Below are positions 1 to 9,183 of a DNA stretch of 64,000 nucleotides, in pieces. Where the stretch lies: positions 186,001-250,000 of the forward strand of contig DDLX01000028.1 in NCBI GenBank assembly GCA_002340355.1. Reading direction: 5' to 3'. The notes below the pieces were generated by a model, which saw only the letters and a list, made by a program, of their open reading frames with translations, searched no databases and was not told the DNA's origin. The DNA is from Cytophagales bacterium UBA2561 (GTDB taxonomy: Bacteria > Bacteroidota > Bacteroidia > Cytophagales > Thermoflexibacteraceae). Made by a program: the position numbers and the translations under genes. The first letter of the stretch is position 1. Every line of letters begins with the position of its first letter.

Positions 1-3000
1 CCAAACAACAAATTAATTTAGGAATTTTTGTTGGAGGAAATTCCAAAGTATATCCAGTGATATGGAATAATATTGGTAAAAATGGAGACCTTAAAATTTC
101 AGATATCCAAATTTCGGGCAGTGCCGCTTTTACAACCACTTCTCCAAGTTTTATTACTTCAATTGCTCCATCAAGTAGTCAAAGTTTTAATCTGATATTC
201 AATACAGCACAAAATGGAACCTTCTTTGTCACGGTCTCTTTCCGAAGTAATGATTTGTTTAGCAGTGAGTTTTTCTTGACAGTTCAAGGCACTATTTCTA
301 CAGCTCCTGATTTGGCATTTTTATATGAAAACCAAGAATTAGTTACTGAAAATACATTTAATTACGGAAGTACTATTGTAGGAGCTTCCAAAGTCAGAGA
401 ATTTAAGATCCAAAATCAAGGCTATGAAAATTTAATATTATCTTATCCTCATAATAGTTCAACAAATGCAGTACGAATTGAAGGGACTAATCAAAATGAT
501 TTCGTAATTACCCAATACCCTAGTGATACAACTCTCTTGGCTCAATATCAAACCTCTCTCAAAGTAGCTTTCACACCTAAAGCCTCAGGTAAACGAAGGG
601 CTCAACTCACAATTTATTCCAATTCTGGTACAAATAACACCCCATTTATTCTCAATTTGGTAGGTGAAGGAGTTTGCTCAGAGATTACGCAAGTCCGAAC
701 CAATGCACCTACAAGTTGCCAAGTTCCTAATGGGCAAATTATATTCCAGTTGACCAATTTCGTAACTACAGCATTGTACAATATTGAGATGAATCAAGAT
801 AGCATAACTAATTATGTAAATATACCTATCAATCAAAACGGAGAGCTTATTATTGAAAATATTGCAAATGGTTTTTCGCTCAAAGATGTTCGGATTTCAC
901 AAGTTTTTTCCGAGTGTGTGATGACTCGAAGTAATCTTAATTTATTTTTGACAATTCCTCCAATCAAAGATACAGATGTTCAAGTAACAACAAACATTAC
1001 AGAGATTTCGCCCAAATTCCCTGTTCAGTTTACATTTACAAACCTGAAAGATTCTCTATATTATCAGTTGTATAATGCGCAAACAAATGAACTACTAAAG
1101 GACTCATTAGCATCAAGTAATTCATCTATTACACTAGACTCTTTAACTACTAATTTTACTTTTTACCTAAAAGCTATCCATAAAAATACCGCTTGTGATA
1201 TTTTAATTCAGAAATCTTATTTTCCAAAAATTGAGGTATATTCCAGTATTCGAGAAGCACAACGTAATATCCTCCAAGAATTTTATAACAGCACAGGTGG
1301 AAATCAAGAATGGATTCCAAAATGGGATTTTAGCTCTTTAGAAATAGCTGATTTGGAAGGAGTTGAAGTATTTGCAGGGAATGTAATTGGTATTGATGTA
1401 GCAGGTTTTGGTTTAATTGATAAAATTCCAAGAAGTATTTTGGACTTGCCAAAATTAGAACACTTGAATGTATCAGAAAACAAGCTTTCATTTGGCTCAT
1501 TAGAGAATATCGCTCATACGGAAGATGTTGAGTTCACTTATATAAATCAAACAAAAGTAGGATTAGTTGAAGAAGTTAAAATTAATGAGGGAGATACACT
1601 TCGTTTAGAGGTGAAAACCAATGGATCACAAAATACCTACCAGTGGTTCCGAGAAGGTATTCCTATTGAAGACGCAAACGGTGCAGTGTATTTAGTAAAT
1701 ACTTCTCAATTAACCGATGCAGGAGAATATTATGTGGAGATTTATAATAAAATTGCTACTAAGGAAACAATAGAAAGTCACCCAATTACGGTTACGGTCT
1801 TTCCAAAGATGGCAGATATTGATATTTCACCATTAGAAATTTTCTTTGAAGAACTGGGAGGAAATTTCTGGAAGATGCCTTGGGATTTTGAAAATGTAAG
1901 TTTATACCGACAACACGGACTTGAAGTTATCGCTGAAGGAAATCAAATTTATGTGCTTTCCATCAATATGCCAAATAACAATCTTGTAGGTGAAATTCCC
2001 GACATATTTGAGCATGAAATGTTTTCTCGACTCCGTTTTGTGAATCTATCAGGGAACAAGCTAACAGGGACAATTCCTATTTCTATCACTGACCTTAAAA
2101 CAATTACTTATCTAGATTTAAGTGATAATTTATATTCAGGAGAAATACCAGCTACCATTGGGCAAATGATTCATTTGAAGGCACTATTCTTATCACATAA
2201 CAATTTTTCTAGTCTTCCTGATGCTGTTTTCCAAAATTTAACTAAGCTCGAAACTTTATTCTTAAATCATAACCGTCTTAAAACTTTACCAGATGCTATG
2301 GGGCAATTGACTCACCTGAGAACTTTGCATTTATCAGATAACTTTTTAGCCACTTTGCCAAGCTCTCTTGAGAATCTAACAGAATTACGTTATCTAAACT
2401 TATCGCATAATCGTTTGATAACCATACCTAATTATATTACTACTTTTACGCAATTAGAAGAGCTTCATATTGTACATAATTTTTTATATCAGTTGCCATC
2501 AGGTTTAATGGACTTGCCCTTGAAACGACTCACAATATTTAATAATGCCTTAGATCATGCTGATTTAGAGCCAATTATAACGTATTTTTTGAGTGGACGA
2601 ACAGAGGAAAATATTGATATTTTGTATGCTCCACAAGCCAAAATAGGACAGGAACAGGAATATTTTTTAGAGACAGGAACAAATTTTACATTGAATATTG
2701 AAACCCCTGGAGAAGCAAATAATTACCAGTGGTACAAGAATGGTAATCCAATTCATGCTTCTGGAGGACAACACAAATCCATTACTTTACGAAATATTTC
2801 TGAGAAGGATGCTGGACAATATACCGTATTAGTTTCGAATACAATTAATACAAAATTAGTTCTTCAGAGTTATGTTTATCAAATTTCTATTGGTTGTGGA
2901 AACCATATCAAAGCCACAATTACTACTAATGCCTTACGTGAAGTATGTCAAGGTGAGAATGCCAATGTCTTGTTATGTGCTAAAAATACAGAAGGTTATC

Positions 3001-3635
3001 AAATTAACTGGCTGAAAGACGGAATCAAAATTGTTGGGGCAATTACACCCAATTGGAATGCTAAGGAAGCAGGAACATACTCCTTCGTTTTAGTAGATGC
3101 GAGCGGTTGTACAACAAATTCTACTAATGAGGTTGTAATTATTGAAAACCCACTACCTAGGGGAAACATTATAAACCAGCATGATACTCTTCGACTAGAA
3201 ACTGACGATTCTATTTCGAATTATCAATGGTTCCTCAATGGGTTACCCATCCCAGAAGCCAATACGTCAACGTTTCTTGCTCGAAAAAAGGGACATTATC
3301 AAGTCGAGTTAACTTCTGTAAGAGGCTGTCGAGGACTTTCAACGCCACTCAATGTTCAGATCAGTGCATTGGAAAATGATAAACCCATTACCAAAATTAA
3401 GATATATCCAAATCCTGCTCAAGCTCAACTTCATGCAAAAATACCAACAAAATACCGTCACCAGTCGGCACTCATCGAGATTTTGGATATAAATGGTCGG
3501 TTAATGTCTGGAAAAACGGAGATTTTAGGAGACGAGGTAAAAATAAACTTATCAGGATTAACAAAAGGGCATTACTTCTTAAAAATTAGTACAAACACCC
3601 AAATCTTAATTCAGGAGTTTATTAAGGAGAACTAA
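1..3635 (+). CDS. Secreted Ig-like/LRR multidomain protein with T9SS sorting domain (5' end outside window)
   Basis: The frame is open to the left edge of the window, so the start codon lies outside; the GTG at 57 is internal. In order it shows two choice-of-anchor-D/ASH-like beta domains (to about nt 690), an LRR cap-like module (NSTGGNQEW near nt 1290), an Ig-like domain with the YQWFREG core (about nt 1580-1810), a run of plant-type LRRs (about nt 1950-2590), further Ig-like domains (YQWYKNG near 2720, YQWFLNG near 3220) and a Por-secretion C-terminal domain (IKIYPNPAQ near nt 3400, then GLTKGHYFLKIS). That last domain is the known type IX signal for export and cell-surface attachment. The role is inferred to be adhesion or surface binding; no catalytic domain is visible. 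A hairpin terminator follows. Confidence 0.85.
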   Translation, partial: KQQINLGIFVGGNSKVYPVIWNNIGKNGDLKISDIQISGSAAFTTTSPSFITSIAPSSSQSFNLIFNTAQNGTFFVTVSFRSNDLFSSEFFLTVQGTISTAPDLAFLYENQELVTENTFNYGSTIVGASKVREFKIQNQGYENLILSYPHNSSTNAVRIEGTNQNDFVITQYPSDTTLLAQYQTSLKVAFTPKASGKRRAQLTIYSNSGTNNTPFILNLVGEGVCSEITQVRTNAPTSCQVPNGQIIFQLTNFVTTALYNIEMNQDSITNYVNIPINQNGELIIENIANGFSLKDVRISQVFSECVMTRSNLNLFLTIPPIKDTDVQVTTNITEISPKFPVQFTFTNLKDSLYYQLYNAQTNELLKDSLASSNSSITLDSLTTNFTFYLKAIHKNTACDILIQKSYFPKIEVYSSIREAQRNILQEFYNSTGGNQEWIPKWDFSSLEIADLEGVEVFAGNVIGIDVAGFGLIDKIPRSILDLPKLEHLNVSENKLSFGSLENIAHTEDVEFTYINQTKVGLVEEVKINEGDTLRLEVKTNGSQNTYQWFREGIPIEDANGAVYLVNTSQLTDAGEYYVEIYNKIATKETIESHPITVTVFPKMADIDISPLEIFFEELGGNFWKMPWDFENVSLYRQHGLEVIAEGNQIYVLSINMPNNNLVGEIPDIFEHEMFSRLRFVNLSGNKLTGTIPISITDLKTITYLDLSDNLYSGEIPATIGQMIHLKALFLSHNNFSSLPDAVFQNLTKLETLFLNHNRLKTLPDAMGQLTHLRTLHLSDNFLATLPSSLENLTELRYLNLSHNRLITIPNYITTFTQLEELHIVHNFLYQLPSGLMDLPLKRLTIFNNALDHADLEPIITYFLSGRTEENIDILYAPQAKIGQEQEYFLETGTNFTLNIETPGEANNYQWYKNGNPIHASGGQHKSITLRNISEKDAGQYTVLVSNTINTKLVLQSYVYQISIGCGNHIKATITTNALREVCQGENANVLLCAKNTEGYQINWLKDGIKIVGAITPNWNAKEAGTYSFVLVDASGCTTNSTNEVVIIENPLPRGNIINQHDTLRLETDDSISNYQWFLNGLPIPEANTSTFLARKKGHYQVELTSVRGCRGLSTPLNVQISALENDKPITKIKIYPNPAQAQLHAKIPTKYRHQSALIEILDINGRLMSGKTEILGDEVKINLSGLTKGHYFLKISTNTQILIQEFIKEN

Positions 3636-3673
3636 AACATATTTTATCATCTAGTTATATCAAATTTTAGACG

Positions 3674-3709
3674 AAGACTTGCTAAATTTTAAAGATTGGG
3701 CAAGTCTTT
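3674..3709 (+). terminator. Hairpin terminator after the T9SS gene
   Basis: Inverted repeat AGACTTGC (3675-3682) and GCAAGTCT (3700-3707), followed by TTAGTTTT. It lies 40 bp after the stop codon of the upstream gene and resembles the terminator at 36994-37023. Confidence 0.6.
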
Positions 3710-3773
3710 AGTTTTAAAAGCTTTTAATTGAATTCGTATTATACTTGTCTAAATGACTGTTAATCAGTAGCTA

Positions 3774-3808
3774 CAAAAAAACTGTCTATTTCCAAAAGAA
3801 ATAGACAG
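3774..3808 (-). terminator. Rho-independent terminator for the porin gene
   Basis: Perfect 11-bp stem CTGTCTATTTC (3782-3792) with GAAATAGACAG (3798-3808) and a 5-nt loop. On the minus strand it is followed by a run of T (the A tract at 3775-3781), so it terminates transcription coming leftwards from the gene at 3990-5279. Confidence 0.75.
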
Positions 3809-3989
3809 CTTGAAGTCTGAATCTTTAAAATTAGCCTTTAATTATTAGGACAGATAAAATAGGTATCCGTGCCTAATGATGCAAACATAGAAAGATTTTT
3901 TGAAAATTTAGGCATGAATACCTAAATTTTTTAGCCATATCAAAAATATTTCATCACAGCGTCTGAAAATACCTGACTATCAGTTCATA

Positions 3990-5279
3990 TTATTTTTTAT
4001 GATAGAAAAATTCGGGTTTAAAAATAATTGCTATATAAAGCCAATTATGGCATTTTTGAGCATCTCCATTTTGCAAAATTTCAAGTGTTTTAGAGGTGAA
4101 AAACTGGGAATATCCTGCCTCTAATTGTAATTCACTCGTCATTTTTGACCGTAGTCTAACATCTAATTCTGTTCCTAAATAATTTGCTTGTTTTTCTAAA
4201 GACAATGGAGAAATCACATTTGCCATGCTATTAAATATATGTGTAAAAAGTACCAAATTCCATTTTTTGGATTCATATGTTCCACTCCAATATACATCTT
4301 GTAAACCCACCGAATTAAGGTGTCTGCGTCCTCCATAAAAATAGTCCATCCAGCCATTATGCCGATGATTTGCTCCAAACCAAGGCGTAAAAGAATGATT
4401 TTCTGAGCTTTGATTTTGTGATGTACCTGAGAGTTGTTCAATCCCTAGTCGTAACTTGAATTTTGGACGAATTTTCCAACGCACATCAGCACGAAAGTTA
4501 AAAGCATGTAAGGATTTATTTTCCATATCTCTACCTAATTGGGAGTAATACTCAGTTGTTAAAGTCCAATTTCTCCCAAGATATTTTAAAATTCCTCCTA
4601 TAGTCTGATTATAAATCGTCTGATAGTGATTAGTAGATTTAATATTTTCAAACCCCTGATTTAAGGCTAAAATACTTCCTGAAAATTTTTTTTGAGTGGT
4701 GTGTAACCAAAGAAATTGCAAATTTTTATAATTATTAGTCGTATATAAGGAAGAATGTAATTGAGGTTTATCTTGATGAACAGCATACCCAAAGTGAACG
4801 TGCCATTTTTGTTCATTTTCATACTTTAATAAGGCTAAGTCATGGCTTCGTCCTTGTTGTGTCCAATTGGCTTTTCCAAAGATACGTTGTGCATCATAAA
4901 CCAATTCTTGCCGTCCAAGTTTAAGCGACCACTCTGGCGAAATAAGCCATTCTCCCCATGCTTCCAGAAAAGAAAAATTATCATCCGATATGATTTGTTG
5001 TTTGGTATCTCCCCAAGTTCGTACATCTTGTAAGGTCATTCGAGTTCGGATTTTCGTGTTCGAATAATCTACAAAAAGACGTGTCCGTTGAGAAACTAAA
5101 ACTACTTGGTTATCAAGTGAATCTATTGCGGGGCGCATTGTACCGTATCCATTTCGGAACTGCATACGTGGGCGAATTTCTGCAGAAATTCGGGTAGTCT
5201 GTGCCGATAAAAAAGGTAAATTTGAAAAAAAAATCCATCCAACTATAAAGGAAATCAAAAAAGAGGTTCGTTGCATCAT
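3990..5279 (-). CDS. Alginate-export-family outer-membrane porin
   Basis: This 429-residue protein has an N-terminal signal peptide ending near LPFLSAQ. The rest is a series of amphipathic, aromatic-rich strands typical of an outer-membrane beta-barrel. The segment with WSLKLGRQELVYD and RIFGKANW matches my recollection of Bacteroidota alginate_exp proteins, where GRQ...YGD/DQRLIG motifs are conserved. The family forms anion-selective channels in Pseudomonas (AlgE); the substrate here is unknown. No sugar-processing neighbours support alginate itself. It lies 128 bp downstream of the secreted protein at 5408-6022 on the same strand and has its own terminator. Two ATG codons are adjacent at the start; the first is used. 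Confidence 0.7.
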   Translation of the reverse strand: MMQRTSFLISFIVGWIFFSNLPFLSAQTTRISAEIRPRMQFRNGYGTMRPAIDSLDNQVVLVSQRTRLFVDYSNTKIRTRMTLQDVRTWGDTKQQIISDDNFSFLEAWGEWLISPEWSLKLGRQELVYDAQRIFGKANWTQQGRSHDLALLKYENEQKWHVHFGYAVHQDKPQLHSSLYTTNNYKNLQFLWLHTTQKKFSGSILALNQGFENIKSTNHYQTIYNQTIGGILKYLGRNWTLTTEYYSQLGRDMENKSLHAFNFRADVRWKIRPKFKLRLGIEQLSGTSQNQSSENHSFTPWFGANHRHNGWMDYFYGGRRHLNSVGLQDVYWSGTYESKKWNLVLFTHIFNSMANVISPLSLEKQANYLGTELDVRLRSKMTSELQLEAGYSQFFTSKTLEILQNGDAQKCHNWLYIAIIFKPEFFYHKK

Positions 5280-5407
5280 TATGAGAAATAATTGGGAAAT
5301 GGAGGAATTTACTCCTTCGATTTATCAATTAACTTACAAAAACGATGCAATTTACAGATTAAGTAGCGGGTCGCCAATAATTCAGGGACTAGATTTTTAT
5401 GAGGGCT

Positions 5408-6022
5408 TTACTGCCCACCTGTTTGGGGCTTTCCTATGATTTTAAGGCTCTCCATCATTTGACGGGCAATGGGTTGTTGATAACGTATATTTCGTTTTGG
5501 ACAATTATAATTGATGAGTAGGATTTTATCTCCTTGCACAGTGTACATAATATAAACATACACAGGTTTACTTCGTCGTTCTACAATTTTCGAATCATCT
5601 CGTACATCTGCTGTAAATTCAAAATAAGCAAACTTGTAATTACCATGTCTCCGAATTCCTTCGTCTATCATATGAATTTCGCCATACATATTCGAGAAAG
5701 TTGAAAAATAAAAATCTTTCAAAATATCTAAGTCTGCATAACTCCATTTGGTCGCCGAATAATTGAGTCCAATATCAGCCTGTCCTCGGTCATCCGTAAA
5801 CATAACCACAGGCTTTCGATAGGTAAAGTATTTACCAGCTAATTCATCATCGGTCATCTTACGAAAAGTTTCAGGCATTAAAACTGAGACACCATCGTCT
5901 AATTTTTGACGTTTCAGTTTAGGTTCTTCATAACCTCTTTGAGCATAACTATTGGGTAAATGTCCTCCAAAGTTCATGAAAAACAAAAGGGCAACTACGA
6001 TATAAAACGGTATTTTTTGCAT
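5408..6022 (-). CDS. Secreted protein of unknown function
   Basis: About 204 residues. I place the start at the ATG at 6022, because the sequence that follows (MQKIPFYIVVALLFF, then PNSYAQ) is a standard signal peptide. An ATG 39 bp further upstream (6061) would give a 217-residue form. After the signal peptide the mature protein is soluble, with an alpha/beta pattern (VLMPETFRKMTDDELAGKYF, then a VYIMYTVQGDKILLINYNCP core and a C-terminal helix). This resembles the PsbP/DUF1795-like layout of small periplasmic proteins, but the match is weak and I assign no function. It may be co-transcribed with the porin downstream. Confidence 0.65.
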   Translation of the reverse strand: MQKIPFYIVVALLFFMNFGGHLPNSYAQRGYEEPKLKRQKLDDGVSVLMPETFRKMTDDELAGKYFTYRKPVVMFTDDRGQADIGLNYSATKWSYADLDILKDFYFSTFSNMYGEIHMIDEGIRRHGNYKFAYFEFTADVRDDSKIVERRSKPVYVYIMYTVQGDKILLINYNCPKRNIRYQQPIARQMMESLKIIGKPQTGGQ

Positions 6023-6515
6023 GAGAATAGAACAAAATAGTAACTGATTTATTGGGTGCATATCACTATCTAAAGCTACAAAAAGTGATTTTTATTGTGT
6101 TTAATCCGATATCAACATCCAAAAATCATAAAAGACCTAATTTTAGAAATAAATACACAAAATTTTTAGACTTATAGTCATATTTTTTAGTTTTGATCTT
6201 TGATACTTTTTCATACCGATAAACTCCTATTATTTGACATATTATCTAATCCAATTCTGTGATAACTACCCAATTAGATAACCATAAAAAAATTTTGAAT
6301 TGATGGTTTATTTATTTTTTTAATCAAAACAATCTTGATTCAGAGAATGTTAAAAGTTACCTCCCAAGCAACCTCAAAATCACCAAAACAGTCTTTTGAT
6401 TGCACCCAAAAAAAGTTCCAAAAAACACAAGTTTAGTATTAAATTTGAGACTATAACCCAAACCTTTCGTTAATAAAAGCCGAATAGTAACTTAGGTTCA
6501 AACTATCTAACCCTA
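6023..6515. other. Divergent intergenic region
   Basis: AT-rich 493-bp spacer between divergently transcribed genes. The only signal I can support is a promoter-like TAAATTTG at 6440-6447. No RNA gene or repeat was recognised. Confidence 0.5.
6440..6447 (+). promoter_or_regulatory. Possible Bacteroidota -7 element upstream of the TPR-SpoIIE gene
   Basis: TAAATTTG matches TAnnTTTG and lies about 70 bp before the start codon at 6516. No clear TTG element is present at the expected distance, so this is tentative. Confidence 0.25.
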
Positions 6516-9152
6516 ATGCACATTTTGCAACAAATATTCCAAGACTCAAAGGCTCTTCTCCATATCATACTGATACTCGGCGGACTACTTGGCGGAATGC
6601 TTACGGTCTCGGCACAAAACACCTTGTCCCAAGCTCAGAAAGCCTTGAAAACAGGGCGTTACCATCAAGCTATTAATTACGCTACTGATATTCGGGAAAA
6701 CACTCATTTAACGAAAAACAATCAAATTGAAGCATGGTTAATTTCGGCACGAGCGCATAATCAATTGAATCAACTTTCGGATGGATTACGATGTTATTTA
6801 CGAGCATTAAGTTTATTAAAAAAAGGAGATGACGAACAACATTTATCCAAAATTTATACTGAAATTGGGAAGGTTTATCTAGAGGCAAAGATGAATGAAA
6901 AAGCATTAGAATATTTTATTCAAGCTCAATTAGTTACGAATAAAAGTCCTGAGTTATTTCTAACATTGCCCGAATATATTGGAGATGCTCATTTCCAATT
7001 TGATAAAGCAGAACATTATGTAGAAGCTCTTGAATTATATAATGAAATTTTGCAAGAATATAGAAATGATAGGGATACAACTGTCATTCTTCGTTTGCTT
7101 CGTAAGATTGTCAATTGTCAAGAAAACTTAGAAGATTACGGTGAAGCCATCACACAAGAGGAAGTTATTCTTCGGATATACAGTACTCAAAACGATACGA
7201 TGGGGCTAGCTTTATCTTTTAATAATTTAGGATATTATAATCAACACCTAAGACGCTATGAAACTGCCTTACGTTATTTTGAGCAGAGTCGAATGATTCA
7301 CCGAAAATACCACGTCAAAAATTATGACGAAATGGCGACACTAGTCAATATGGGGGTGGTTCACCAAAACTTAGGAGATTATCAAAAATCCTTAGCCTAT
7401 ATGCTAAAGGGACTTAAAATTGCAGAGTCCAAAAAAGACCTCGTTCAGGTAGCTCAAATGTGTGATTTAATTTCTGCAATCTATTTTTATATCGGAGATT
7501 ATCATAACGCTCGCATTTATAATGAACTTGCCATTGCTAAAGCTCAAGAATCTCAAAATAAAGTTGCCTTGCGCGATAGTTATCGAACTGCTTCAGAGAT
7601 TGCTTCTGGATTAGAAGATTACAAAACGGCTATGAATTATACGAAGCTATATCTAGCCTTGCGCGATTCCTTATTAGTTGAGCAACGTTGGGAACAACAA
7701 AAATTGACACAACTTCAATATTTGATTGAACAAACTGAAAAGAAAACAGAGCTTTTATTGGCTGACCAAGAACTCAAGGATTTAGCTTATCAACAAGCCC
7801 TGACTGAAGCCGAGAAACAAAAGCAAGAACTGGAATTACTCAAGGAAAGAGAGGCACGAACAGTTGCTGATCAAAAACGTCAAAAGTCTGAAAATGAACA
7901 AACTCGTCTGGCATTAGAACTGGCTCGAAGACAACTGGAGGCTGACCGCCGAAACCGAGAAATTACGGAATTAGAAAAGCAGAAAGTACAACAACAACTC
8001 GAACTCAAGCAAAAAGAACTAGAGGAAGAAAAGAAAAATGAAGAAATTGAAGACCTCGAGCAAACACGTCAATTCTTAGAACGAGAGCAGCATTTACAAG
8101 AAAAAACCATCCAAGAACAACGAGCGAAACAGCATATGCTTTATGGTATTTTGGGTTTAGGCATACTCATTCTTTTTATTGGAGCTTGGTCATATCGAAA
8201 AATCAAAAAGCAAACCAAGAAATTAGAAGTACAAAAACAAGAATTAGTAGGAAAAAATAATGAAATTGAAACACAAAACGAAGAACTCCAGCAACAACAG
8301 GAAGAAATTATCGCTCAACGAGACAATCTGGAAAAAACCAATAATCAGTTAAGTACCTCTAAATCAAATCTAAACAAGGCATATGAGGATATTCGAAGTA
8401 GTGTACAATATGCGGAACGAATTCAGACTGCTATGCTACCCACTTTATTGAGCATTCGGACAACTTTTCCAGAATCTTTCATTTTATATAAACCTCGCGA
8501 TATTGTTTCAGGAGATTTTTATTGGTTCGGGATGGTCGAGGGTAGAGCTATCTTCACTGCAGCTGATTGTACAGGACATGGCGTTCCTGGAGCATTTATG
8601 TCCTTGATTGGCAATGACTTATTAAATGAGATTATTATGGCACGGCATATTACTGCTCCTGATCAAATTTTAAATGAATTACATCAAGGCGTTGTCAAAT
8701 CTTTGAAACAAGATCAAAACCAAATTCGCGATGGAATGGACATTGCATTATGTTCAGTCGATTTAAAGAACCATATTCTCGAATTTGCAGGGGCAAAAAA
8801 TCCTTTAATTTATATCAAAAACGGAAAGCTCCAAAAAGTAAGAGGTGACAAAATGCCTATTGGTGGTTCAGAAAAAGAAGGTAAACGAATCTTTAAGCGT
8901 CACGAATTTTCGATCAATAGCCAAGCTGAACATACTTTTTATATGTTTTCGGATGGATATCAAGATCAATTTGGAGGACCCAAAGGTAAAAAATTTATGT
9001 CCAAACGATTCCGAGAATTATTATTCGACATTCATCAAAAACCAATGCCAAAACAACAAGAAATTTTGGATAGAACCATTACCGATTGGATGGGTGAGAA
9101 AGAAGAGCAAATTGATGATATCTTGGTAATTGGTTTCAAGATTTGGGGTTAA
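6516..9152 (+). CDS. TPR - coiled coil - membrane - SpoIIE/PP2C serine phosphatase
   Basis: This 878-residue protein starts with a signal peptide (about 1-34, ending TVSAQ). It continues with a series of TPRs (about 35-380), a long Gln/Glu/Lys-rich coiled coil (about 385-535), one membrane segment (about 540-562), a second coiled coil (about 570-630) and a PP2C/SpoIIE domain (about 640-878). Metal-binding Asp motifs are visible: VSGDFYWF, AADCTGHGVPG, FSDGYQDQFGG and the terminal DDILVIGF. In this family the periplasmic TPRs sense a signal and the cytoplasmic phosphatase acts on an anti-sigma-factor antagonist or similar partner. No such partner is adjacent. The architecture is common in Cytophagales. 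A short degenerate copy of its C-terminal coding end occurs at 10325-10371. Confidence 0.9.
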   Translation: MHILQQIFQDSKALLHIILILGGLLGGMLTVSAQNTLSQAQKALKTGRYHQAINYATDIRENTHLTKNNQIEAWLISARAHNQLNQLSDGLRCYLRALSLLKKGDDEQHLSKIYTEIGKVYLEAKMNEKALEYFIQAQLVTNKSPELFLTLPEYIGDAHFQFDKAEHYVEALELYNEILQEYRNDRDTTVILRLLRKIVNCQENLEDYGEAITQEEVILRIYSTQNDTMGLALSFNNLGYYNQHLRRYETALRYFEQSRMIHRKYHVKNYDEMATLVNMGVVHQNLGDYQKSLAYMLKGLKIAESKKDLVQVAQMCDLISAIYFYIGDYHNARIYNELAIAKAQESQNKVALRDSYRTASEIASGLEDYKTAMNYTKLYLALRDSLLVEQRWEQQKLTQLQYLIEQTEKKTELLLADQELKDLAYQQALTEAEKQKQELELLKEREARTVADQKRQKSENEQTRLALELARRQLEADRRNREITELEKQKVQQQLELKQKELEEEKKNEEIEDLEQTRQFLEREQHLQEKTIQEQRAKQHMLYGILGLGILILFIGAWSYRKIKKQTKKLEVQKQELVGKNNEIETQNEELQQQQEEIIAQRDNLEKTNNQLSTSKSNLNKAYEDIRSSVQYAERIQTAMLPTLLSIRTTFPESFILYKPRDIVSGDFYWFGMVEGRAIFTAADCTGHGVPGAFMSLIGNDLLNEIIMARHITAPDQILNELHQGVVKSLKQDQNQIRDGMDIALCSVDLKNHILEFAGAKNPLIYIKNGKLQKVRGDKMPIGGSEKEGKRIFKRHEFSINSQAEHTFYMFSDGYQDQFGGPKGKKFMSKRFRELLFDIHQKPMPKQQEILDRTITDWMGEKEEQIDDILVIGFKIWG

Positions 9153-9183
9153 AAAAAAATTTCTATATCAAATCACTGATTCT

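Larger units (their letters stand above)
3636..3989. other. Convergent intergenic region with three hairpins
   Basis: A gap of 354 bp between convergent genes. It holds the plus-strand terminator at 3674-3709, a minus-strand terminator at 3774-3808 and a third perfect hairpin at 3903-3930 (AAAATTTAGG, 8-nt loop, CCTAAATTTT). No credible coding region was seen. Confidence 0.6.

Noticed and set aside
8845..9129. Alternative plus-strand frame within the SpoIIE domain
   Set aside because: It overlaps the catalytic domain of a well-supported gene in another frame and has no features of its own.
9130..9183. Upstream start for the LRR gene overlapping the SpoIIE gene
   Set aside because: The extra residues are out of character with the family, and the ATG at 9184 begins the segment shared with the ROCO protein.
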